64,000 bases of DNA, taken from contig CM057141.1 of the NCBI GenBank assembly GCA_029964075.1, positions 3,906,001 to 3,970,000 on the forward strand, in the 5' to 3' direction. Shown in pieces: positions 1 through 11,400 of this stretch (position 1 is the first letter of the stretch; each line of letters opens with the position of its first letter). The notes under the pieces are model-generated. The model was not told the origin of the DNA, ran no database searches, and was given only the letters and a program-made list of their open reading frames with translations. Origin of the DNA: Patiria pectinifera. Its lineage: Eukaryota; Echinodermata; Asteroidea; Valvatida; Asterinidae. The position numbers and the translations under genes were made by a program.

Positions 1-97
1 TGTTATCTAGGTGGTTGGTGCTTAATAATTTTTATTATAGTCCTTTAACAGTTTAATCAGGTAAATTAACAATATAAGTACGTCTTTGTTACCCAAA

Positions 98-1330
98 AGC
101 AGCTCCTTTTTTTTTTTAATACATAAGCAATGCAGGTACATGTGCATTGTATATTTAAAACTGCGTGATGAAAATGTTGTTATGGCCAGTATTTATGAAG
201 CGTATTTTTATACCTTTGTAAGATGTTGGATTAGATATCGGTGTTTTATTATTATTGTTTGCAGGGAGAGGTACACGTGTCAGCTCGGGATTGATTGTAC
301 TTGGGTATTTTTTAAGAAGAGCAAAACCTAATTTGATTTATGTAATTTTGTTACTCGAGGGTTACCAGCTAAGTTTGGTTGGCTGAAATATTCAGGTGAA
401 ATCCAAAAACTAATCCAGGGAGGCGGTTAAGAATATGTTTTTTTCTGGGGTGTTTTTGTATCTTCCGGCTTTTCATCCCAAAAGTCTCACTTTGTAATAT
501 ACAATTGATATTCATAATTATGAAATTATGTTTAATTCCCCAAATTATCAATAACAAAAAATTGAAAAAAGTAGCTAAGATTGCCCTTTTCAAGACATTT
601 TCTCAAAATGTCCGAAGTTTTATGAAAATCAGGCCAACAAAATGAATTTCACCTTTTTTTTTTAATGTTTTAAAAAAAATTGTTAATTTTTCTCTGGAAC
701 CAGGACTTTTGCTTGTTTAATAATTGTTTTTTAAAACCTATTTAACCTTTTAATACAGGATTGAAATGATCGCAGCTGGACTTAAAATTGGTGATTTAAA
801 ACTAACAGGTATATTTAAGGGTAAAAGTAGTGATGAATAAACTTTGTATTTTGAATCCAACTCCTCATGCCCTTTTGCAGAGCAACACTTTTTAAAAAAA
901 AAAACCTGCTTCAAAGAGAACAAAATGGACTCATCCTCGTATTCTGATCTTGTGGGAGTCCCGATATGATAGGACACCGCCGTTGTGTATGGTGTGTTTG
1001 CCGTGAGAGCTTTCTTTCTATGACACCGCTATTGCGTGCGGAGGGACTTTCCCTGAATGACAGATTCATAATAAACAATGAGAAGTGACTGATTGGTTTC
1101 CGGACTCCAGCTTCATCCGTGTGTAAGTATATGGACGGACCTCAACCCTAGAATAACAGTAGGCTAGACCGCCACATTCTCATAATATAATAATAATAGC
1201 ATCTACTAGGCGTTCGAAAGTATTTTTTATTTTTTTTATTTGGAAAATGTAAGTGTTGTTTTTATTTAGAATGTGTAGTTCAGTTTGGTTTCGTTTTAGA
1301 ACTTTTCTCATTTGGCCAGGGTAACTACAA
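98..1330. repeat. Duplicated segment, copy A (upstream of SAMHD1)
   Basis: Homologous to 53281-54330 (copy B) and in part to 56395-57110 (copy C): shared landmarks include GGTTACCAGCTAAGTTTGG, CTTCAAAGAGAACAAA and CTCATCCTCGTATTCT. Relative to copies B and C it has an extra ~240 bp at about 951-1193. No gene recognised in it. Confidence 0.7.
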
Positions 1331-1434
1331 AAAAAATGAAACCCAAATGGTTCCCTTTTTTTTAAAAAGAATTTCCAGATCTGGCTTTTATGGGCACAAC
1401 TACTACTATCCGGTGTGCACTGTTCCACTTTTAC

Positions 1435-1521
1435 TAGCTGGAGTTACCCAGCCCTGAGTTTTATCATTGGGTTGTTATAGACAACCCAATGATAAAACTC
1501 AGGGCTGGGTAACTCCAGCTA
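1435..1521. repeat. Perfect hairpin, 41-bp arms
   Basis: Left arm 1435-1475 and right arm 1481-1521 are exact reverse complements, with loop TATAG. Ends TAGCTGGAGTTAC / GTAACTCCAGCTA. A second hairpin with related ends lies in intron 3. Confidence 0.9.
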
Positions 1522-1604
1522 CACTTTCACTATTAATATTTTCAGATCTATAGTTAAGTAGTATATTGTGACAAAAAATTGCTCTGCCTTTGTTAACTCC
1601 AGGT

Positions 1605-1885
1605 CCAATGTTCATCTTGCACGAAAATGTGGTCTTGCACTGAGTTGCATGGTAATTTTGATCTCAAGTGCATGAACATTTTTTTGGGTATTGCACACAA
1701 TTTTGCTCTTGCATGTAAATTTTGGTCTTGCATGAAACTGTTGGTCTTGCATGTAAATTTTGGTCTAGCATGTATGGTCTTGCCTAAAAATGTTGGTCTT
1801 CATGATCATATTTTGGTATGGCAAGAACATTTTGGGTCTTGAATGAACATTTTGGGTCATGCACAACAATTTTGGTCTTGTACAA
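1605..1885. repeat. Degenerate tandem repeat, ~21-24 bp unit
   Basis: Around a dozen variants of TTTTGGTCTTGCATGTAAA, with no coding pattern that survives across units. Confidence 0.65.
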
Positions 1886-2284
1886 AAAAAAACTTAGTCT
1901 GGGAATTTTTTTTAGGTGTTTGACAAAAAAGGACATTTGAATTAATTCCACTTTTGCTTTCCATACATTCCTGATTTGTTTATGCCTAAAGTTACACCAA
2001 TTGTGACCTTGCAATTGAACTTCCTGGTTGTGCAGTGGATTGGAACTCTATTGTAGGGTGTATAGGTGGGCCTTGGGCCTGCAGTGGGGGACCAATGATC
2101 AAGTGACATGTAAGCTGTGATCAACGACCAACCAATCATGATACGACAGGCATACTAGGCGTTGGCTTTGCATTGATATTAGCCTGTGTTGAGCCACAGC
2201 ACATCACGGTTTTCAACATCTTGTTGGGCTGACACTATCCTACTTCCTTTAATAAATAGTTTCTGGTGGGCTGCCCACTCCAAA

Positions 2285-2447
2285 ATGTCTAAGCGTAAGC
2301 GTGAGACTGAGAATTCAGAGGAGACCGACCAAGCAAACAACCCGGCCTTTGTATTTACTGAAGTGGAGAGCTGGACACCGGACGACATCTTCAGTAGACT
2401 AAAGTCTGCTAAACCAATTGATGATGCTGAAGCAAAATCGTTTAAAG
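2285..2447 (+). CDS. SAMHD1: SAMHD1 exon 1 (N-terminus and start of SAM domain)
   Basis: Begins MSKRKRETE, a basic cluster like the KRPR nuclear localisation signal of the vertebrate protein, then an acidic linker. From W30 ([12 protein letters not shown]) the sequence matches the first helix of a SAM domain. Ends in phase 1 at a GTAAGG donor. A MITE begins 93 bp downstream in the intron. Confidence 0.85.
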
Positions 2448-5400
2448 GTAAGGAGAAGCATGTATTCAATAAATTAATGGTCTTGATTTTACTAGAAACT
2501 TTTACTTGTTTTTGTTTACGATGGTCTAACAAAAAAAGATGGCAGTGGATATTTTGCCGGAGACGGCAAACCTTTAGTAAACGTTAGTTTGCCGGATATG
2601 CACTGAACATGCGCAGTTACTGTTTTTTTGTACTTAAACATTTTCCGGTGACAAATTTTAGTCTGGCTCCATGCCAATATTATCGTTGTAACCTCGTATT
2701 CACAAGATGGGATTCAGACCATTTTATAATTTCGGACTTTATTTCCCTTTTAAAAAAAATCCTCCAAAGCCACAAATCTGAAAAAGAAAATGTAATACTC
2801 TGCAATAAAATGTTTGAGACATATTAAAATAATAAAAGAATATTCTTATTTATTTGGGGATGGGAAAAAAAACCTTAAAAACGTGCTGCGGTCAGAATCG
2901 AACCCGAGTCATCCCGCTTACTAGAGCCTTTGCTTAACCACTACACCAAACGTGGTACACAACTTTACTGGGAATTTAATACATCTTATAATTCAGCCCT
3001 ATCTTAAAGAGTACAGCGCCCTCTGTTGATATGGATTGCCGCCGGCAAACCTTTAGTAAACGTTAGTTTGCCGTCATTACCTCCGGCAAAATATCCACTA
3101 TCAAAAAAGATCCCACCTTATCAACTGTCATAACCACTACCATGACTACTCAAATTATATGTATTCACTCGGCAAGAGTCAAGCACATGTACATTACAGT
3201 ATTTTCATGGTGAACTAACTTTCATAGACAACTCTATCATATGCTGCCACCATTTCAGGCCTGTTCCCTGATAATATAATACTGTTTAAAAACAGAACTG
3301 AATGATGTTTTTGTGCAAAAAGGAACCAGACTATTTTGCCTTCCAGCCTCGCTTTGGTTACATTGGTTCGAATGGGAAAAAAACTCAAATGGCTGCAATA
3401 ATCTATTGACTGTCTGGTCTGTCGTAGATTGCCCAGTCTTAATATTGCAAAAGAAAACTAAAAACACCCCCCCCCCCAAAAAAAATTACCGATAGTTCCA
3501 ACCATAACCTTTGCACGTTGCGCTAAAATAAAATTGTATGAAGAATATGTATATGCTGCATCCATATACATGTACATGCATTTAAGGAAAAACAACAGAT
3601 TTGGGACTTGAGGCTAGTAGTAGTAACCTGAGAGACAAAAACTTTGCTTTTGCTTTATGTAGAGCAAAAAATACTTGGCAAAGTTCTTGACAAGGTGACG
3701 GTAGAATTGCTACACATGACTGGTGTGATGTAAGAAAAAGTAACTCTTTTGTCGTTAATTTACATTGATTAATTTAAAGACATTCAATAGATTTCTATAT
3801 TAGAAAAATGAGTTTGCGTTGCGCTATATTAATTGAAATCTCTTTTGAGAGTCGACGTGCAGAGCATATTATCCGAAACAATTAATTTCCAGAAATTTCA
3901 GAACCGCACAATTATTAGCTTGAGTAACTCCAGCTCCAGTGCTCATCAGGAATTCGACAAATATGTTGAATTCCTGATGAGCGTTGGAGCTGGAGTTACT
4001 CAAGCTACACAAATACCCATAAGAGATTTCCTGTCACAAAGTGCAAGCACAAACTCTCTCCTTTTGCTTACTTAATTACAAATGTCCTGAATATACCCAA
4101 TATCCAATGCCTGCTCATCAACCAAACACCTGAAAAGCATATTTGCAATTCAGATCTTCCAGAAAATGTGAAAAGTCTCGAGGGAGATGATGAAAAACTT
4201 ACAAGTTGTGTGGTTTTTGTTGTCTGTCAAATATGTCACACTTTGTTGAAAGCCACTTTCGTGAATGATTGAGAGCATCCATGAGGATTATTAGCTCAAT
4301 TTTTTTTCTATTCACGGTGCAAACCTTCAAATCTTATGTGGTTTCTGTACACTGTGACTTTTTTATCTGCTTTTGTTTTTTGCATTAGAGTTATTCAAAG
4401 AATTTCAGAATCTGAAGAAATCGTGTGAAGATGCCAGGTCCAAAGCCTCTGTAGATTCCCTCAGTAGATTCCCTCAGAAGGTTTGTCAATTTGTAATCTG
4501 TTTATTTGTATGTTCTTGTTTTGATTGCCTGTGGAGGACTCTTTCCCGTTGTGTAATTACATGTATTACAGTAGAACTTACATGTAGGAAGGAAAACGAA
4601 AGGAAATTTTTGTACCACAAAATGGCTGCTGAAAATTTTTTGACCCTAGTATGTTCATTATACTTAAGTTGTACTTATACTTAATTAACTCGGCCAAGGA
4701 GGTATGTTTTCATTGGCATTGGTTTGTTTATTTCTTTGTTGGTTTGACTGTGAACAGAATAACTCAAAAAGTTATGGATGGATTTTCATGAAATTTTTAA
4801 GGGGTTTTCCTTGGTACAAGTAGGCCTACAAATCAATTAGATTTTGGAAGTGATCTGGGTCTGGATGCAGGAATTTTTTTTTAAGCGAGTATTTCTTTTG
4901 GGTGTACTGACAATTAAGTATGTCAATAAATGGCACCCTTCAACACTCGCGGTCATCGCGCCTTGGTCGTTCCCCGTCCAGGTATTTCTCACGCCCCATC
5001 CGAAGGGTCCCACATTGGCACAATAAGGCGGGGAATTGTTTAGCCTTGGCGGAGGTTTGCGCTCTCTGAGTGCTTTCTAGCTCATTCTGTGCTTCGCTCT
5101 GTTATGCTTTACATTAATCTTTCCATGCTGTGCTATTTGTTGGGATGTGATTGATTTAAAGGCATAAATGATTATTTGCATTTCATGCTTTTTTTTCCTT
5201 TCCAATTGGAACACCACTCAAAATCGAAAAAGGAACGATCAAAACCAAACCTGTTGAAATTTCAGCTCAGTGGAGTTTCCACTTTTTTGAGCAACAGTGA
5301 AAACCCCATGCACAACCTTTTTGCTCACAAACACTGACTCCTTCAAAAGTGCTATTTATTCCAACAATCGGTCAATCTAACATTCTTGATTTCCTCTACT

Positions 5401-8400
5401 TAACAGCAAGCCAGATGGTATAAATTTACAGGTTGTTAAGTACCGGATCTTTACTGAGCAACTTACTCTTGTGATACATGCAAATGATATATGCCTGGTC
5501 CGTAATTAGCTGTACTTTGTTGCATTTGCTATGTTCTGCTGTGCGCTGCTGTACTGTGTTTTACCGGTGACTGCTCTATGTTCCGACACCCCTATGTTCC
5601 GACAACCTAGATTGTGTTACTCCCGGTTAGGGTTAGGGTTAGGAATAGGAATATGTGCAGTTGGAACATAGGGGTGTCGGAACATAGAGGTGTAACCATT
5701 TTACCATGGAGCTATAAAACGGTGTGGTTTATTCTCTGCTGTGCTTTGTTGTTTTATAACACCTCACCAACCAATTCTGTGTCTTGATTGGCTGAGAGTT
5801 AGTCACGTGGCATTCGCTATTTTTGCTGTCTTGCTGTGCACATAACTGTGCCAAATATTCAAATATTCAAATATTCGATCAATTATCAAATATTTGAATG
5901 TTTATTTTCAATTTGAATATTCAGAGGTGAAATGCAATGAAATAACAAAGTGGATATTGTTTTTTATATAACAAAGATGCACTCCTAAAGTATATTTCAA
6001 AGTGTTGCCAAAAAAACCTTAAAAAGCAGCTGGTGCCTTTATGCCCAGCAATAATGCCATACAAATATTACTTCTGCTTGGGGATCTTGCAGTCATGGGG
6101 TCTACCCGATGTTCCCCAATACCTATGTTCCCAAAATCGTTAGGGTAAGGCCAACAAAAAAAGTCTCCGGTTTCTGGTATGGAGCTTGCCCAAAAAGTGG
6201 TGCGGCGACGCGGCTTTTTTTTTTTATTTACCTGATTTTTTTGCTTCAAATGTGTGCTGATGACTGCAAATGGTGCCCGACTAAACTTAGTGCAAATATA
6301 TGGGAGTCCAGAGAGGCCACATAAAGCTTATTCTCGTCCATAACCCCATCTAAAAACACGTTAAAATTGTGCAGCAGGATTCCAGTCAAACCAGTGAGTT
6401 TGGCGGTTTGAGACATCATCTTTCATTGAAAAAAAAACTTTTTCATTTTGCCGACGCGCATGGCTACGGCGACGCGCGCGCATACCAGAAATCGGAGACT
6501 TTTTTTTTTGGCCTAAGGGTAAGGGTTTGATGTTTGAAAAAGGATAAGCAAACAATCCAAAAGATTTAGTGCCCCTTTAATTACCTGCTACATATACGGA
6601 ATGCATGTTCAATGTATAAAAGATATTTCTCACACTGGGAAATCCCCGTATTACCAATGTGAAAGATTTCTCACACTGGGAAATTTCCCTGGCAATGTGA
6701 AAGATTTCTCACAATGGGAAATTCCCCTGTCATGCAAGGTGAAAGATTTTTCACACTGCGAAATACCCCTAGTACCATGTGCTGACCACCACAGTACACA
6801 CAACACATACCGGTGTTGTAGAAAAGCTGAACCACAACAAACGTTTTAAAAACCTTGGCTCTTTTACATTACGGATATTCTCAAGAATTTTCCCAAAAGT
6901 CTTTAGGGGTAAAATTATGGGGGCTGCCCGATAGTCAGAAGGTTCGATAGGCCAAAGGTTTGATAGGGCAAATGCACAAAATTTCCATAAGAGGGGGTTC
7001 GTTAGTCCGAAAATGAAGTAAGGTTCGTTAATCCAAACATGTGATGCAATACTCGGAAGGTTCATTAATCTGAAGGTTCATTTATCCGAAAGTTCGATAG
7101 TCCGAATTTAGATTAAGGTTAATCAGTCTGAAGGTTCCATAGGCCGAAACGAAAATAAGGTTCAATAGTCCAAAGGTTAAATATTCCAAATTTACAATTA
7201 GGTTCGATAGTTCGAAAAGACTATAAGGTCCGATAATCCGAATCGACAGTAAGGTCAGATAGTCCGAAGTGTCATACTGACGAACCGTATTGCCCATTCC
7301 GACTATCGAACCTTTTTGTCAATTCGGACTATCGAACCCTTCCGGATATTTGGACTATTGAACCTAATCATCTATTCGGACTATTGAACCTTATAGTCGA
7401 TTCTGACTTTCGAACCCTATCGTCTATTCGGACTATCGAACCTTATCATCTATTCGGACTATCGAACCTTATCATCTATTCGGACTATCGAACCTTATTT
7501 TCAATTTGGACTATTGAACCCTATTGTCTATTCGGACTATTCTACCTTAGGATTAATTAACGTTATTCTATTTTCGGACTAATGGGCCCTTTGGACAATA
7601 TCGAACCTTCGGATTATTGAACCTTCGCACTATTGAACCTTCGGACTAACGAATCAAATGATCCTTAGGACTAAAGAACCTTTGGACTATCGAACCTTCG
7701 GAATATCGGGCTGTATAACCAAGATTATTATGGATATATCAAAGTGTTCAACTTAAATGCCCTTTGACTATCAAACCTTCGAATGACTATCGAACCTTCG
7801 GAATATCGGGCTGTAACCAAGATTATTATGGATATATTAAAATGTTAACTTAAATGCCCTTTGGAACCTATGTGTACAGATTAATCAAGTTCTCTCAACT
7901 AATCTCAAGTAATCACACTTTTGGTTACCGTCCATGTGCTTTGTTTGTCGGATCAGTCTGCTCATTGCCCAATATTTGCATAAATTTGGATAAAAAAACA
8001 CTTCAAAGACCCATATTTCATTGATTATGACATTATATATATATGGGAATTGTTTTTGGAGTTTTTGGTTGTTGAGAATCAGTTTATTTGAAATACTTGG
8101 GTGAGTTAAAAAAAAAAGAAACCCAAATGTTGGGACTATTATTTAAGTGAAGCTCTTCATGTAGCACTTTAAAAATCTAGGATAGGTCAACCCCAATTCA
8201 TAAGCTTTCTTTTAGTACAAGAATCATTCAAATCAGTCACTCATGTACTTTTCAAGTTACGGATTTTTTTCTAGAGGCGCGGGCACAAACAGATTATTTC
8301 CAAAATTCCTTGTTCTTTCTCAAGAATATTATCAATTTATCATTTTTTCGAGGGGGGGGGGATATTTGCCCATCGTGCCCCATTGACACCCCTGCGGTCG

Positions 8401-11400
8401 CCCTTGTTGTTTTAAAAATGTGCATTAAATTAACAGCAATGTGACTAATTCGCACCTCTTCTTCTCCTTTTTCCTTCTTCTTTTTTTTCTCGTTTTTTTT
8501 TTGGCTTTTGCGGGCCACCCCCCTCCCCCCTTGCCCTATCCTGGTGACGCCCATGGGCACGGCCGACGGGTTAAAATGTCAAGCGTGCCTGGACTCGCCA
8601 CCGGATGACTCCTGAACACGCTAATCCCTCATTTGATTTGTACACACACACAATGTCCAAGAAGTCTGTGTAGGTGGACCATACATTCAACCTGAACTTG
8701 CACAGCCTATTGTAGTGCAAATATCGCTCCGAGGGCACACTCCGGAGTGTTGATTAAGATATGAAGTTGCGGTAAGAAATATCGTACAAATACTGTTTAA
8801 ATGACTCTTGCGAAAATGCTGAATCAGTATTTTGGCGTTTGTCTGTGCATCAAAAGTTGACTGCCACATCTTGCCTTTTTTCGAAAGTCAAACATTTTCG
8901 GCCTAAAATTATCCTGGTGCGAACTGGTTACTGAAGTGCACTTTTCCAATAAAGTTGCTGTTACTGTGTTTGTGATTTTGTCGTCCTAGGTATTTAACGA
9001 CCCAATCCATGGACACATTGAGCTGCATCCACTCTGCGTTCAGATCATCGACACTCCGCAGTTCCAGAGGTTGCGTTACATCAAACAGCTGGGCTGCAGC
9101 TACCTAGTCTTCCCTGGTGCAGCACACAATAGATTCGAGCATTCACTGGGGTAAGAAGCGGTTTGAGAAGGAGACTAGTTTGAAATACAGTAGATAGAAC
9201 ACGGCTACACCTGAAACATTTCTTCAAACTTTTATGTACAGTTATACTGACCAGTACAGCTCTGTGAATATGCACTTTTAATATGCTGTCAAATGTCATG
9301 TGATGGTGTCATCGTGAGGTCACTTCAATTTTCATCTATAACACATCCCGGTTTAGGTACGTACCAAATTCAACCCAAGTAGACCTGTAGTTCTGTAGAT
9401 ATTTGCATTCAGAATGATATGCACTTTTAATATGACATCACATGTCACGTGATGATGTCATCGTGACGCCCCGGTCTAGGTACGTATTGACTTTGTATTG
9501 ACCTGTAGTTCTGGAGATATAGGCCGTCAAAATATGCACATTAAGTGTGACACCACGTGACTCGTGATGACGTCATGATGGCGTAAATGTTCGGCAGACA
9601 TCTTCAGATGCTGGTCAAAGTGTGTGCTGAGTATAAAGGCAATCGGATTGATTTTAATGCCCAAAGTGCCATGGACAAAAAAAATGTGTACGTTGTACGG
9701 TAGTTGGAAAAAGGCCTTTAAATTTCGAGTTTTGTACATTGTAGTTGTGTAAATTAAAGATGTCAATTGATTTCTCTTGAAAAGACTTTTCTTTTGTACC
9801 CCGTGCGGCACGCTGAAGTGCGCCCTCAAGCGGTTATGAGACACGCGTGTACTGTAACCATGGCAGGCGCCATGTTCGCACATGTTTTGGTGAAATTCCC
9901 GCAGTGAAATGCCAAGATTCTTGCTATAAGTCAACTGTTAGTTTGACATTGATTGAAATCCTACGGCTTGTGGCTCTCAGGTGAGAATAAGTGAAGGATA
10001 ATGGGATGATTATAACATTTGGGGTGATTTTTGATGATAAATTGTGTTGATAATTGATGTTGAAATTAACGTTACAGAAACAAATGTGAATTGTAATTGT
10101 ATAAATCGGGAGCCAGTTTTAATGCATCTAGAAGAAATAATTGATCTTGTGACCAATATACCTTTCCGGAATGAAAACTCATATACTGGGATGATTCAAA
10201 TTAAGTGACATGTTGAGTTATGTTAGAATTTGAACAAGTTTAAAGTGTATTGATGCTAGAAGTTGGGTGGATTATTTGATCTACCGTCTGCTTTGACCCC
10301 CTAAATTGCTTTGTGTAGAGACACAAGCCTTTTGTTAAGGTACATGTTTTGCTTTTCTTCAACTCTCAGGTGTACCCTGATATTTTGGGGATTAACTTGA
10401 TCTGTATTTTTGCTGCCTGGACAGTCACAGTCTGGAACTCTGCTCCACATCTTGAGTGGATCCTGGACTGGCCACGTGTGAGCTTACACATTGTGGCGGT
10501 CCTGTGTCGACGATGCCTTGGATATTGCTCTCTGCCGACCCGACGAGCGGCTGTGGGGAAGGCCAGGGGAACAGGTCCGTTTTGGGGCAGTCTACCGCCA
10601 GGCGCTCAGGAAACACACTCACTCGCGCTCTCACGCAAACCTCACGAACACACTCGGGGAAGGGTTAATGTCCAATGAATAGATCAGGCCCCTACGAAAT
10701 ACTCTTATAAGAATCTTATAAGAATCTTATAAGAATCTTATAAGAATCTTATAAGAATCTTATAAGAATCTTATAAGAATTTTGTAAGAATCTTATAAGA
10801 ATCTGAGATCCTTCTTATAAGAATCTTATAAGAATCTTATAAGAATCTTATAACATTCTTACAAGTATTTTATATTCTGATTACGAAGATCTTATATGAT
10901 TCTTCTAAGATTCTTATAAGATTCTTATAAGATTCTTATAAGAATCCCGGCGTGGCCTACAAAATACTCTTATAAGAATCTTATAAGAATCTTGTCAGAA
11001 TCTTATAACAATCTTATAAGAATAGTCACAGAATCTTATAAAAATCTTTTAAAATTTTTAAAATCTTACAAGATGATGTTAAACATCTGATAAAATTTTA
11101 AAAATATTGTTATACTTTTCTTATCAACCTACATCATGAATAGACATGCTCGTTACTAAACATCTATGAAAACCCATGACTAACAAAAAAATCTTGTGTT
11201 TGCTGATGAAATAAATATTTAAAAAAATGACACCTCAACAATTAATGGATGCCAGGACAGTAAAAGTAGGCTAAAAGAGTTAATTTAATACTTACAGTTT
11301 GTTTCAGGACAAAACAACACATGAAACTGATCATATAATTAACAGCTTTCAGAGGAAAAGTTGAAATACAATAATTCTTTTCATTTGGTTTTACCACACG

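Noticed and set aside
4141..4175. Micro-exon between CAG 4153 and GTGAAA as an alternative SAM exon 3
   Set aside because: Joining it to exon 4 creates a TAG stop; the candidate at 3804 fits both the phase and the SAM pattern.
10349..10682. ORFs around 10349-10682 as host coding sequence
   Set aside because: They fall mostly in the Gypsy-1 LTR; the same ORF reappears at 21536-21780 in the other LTR.
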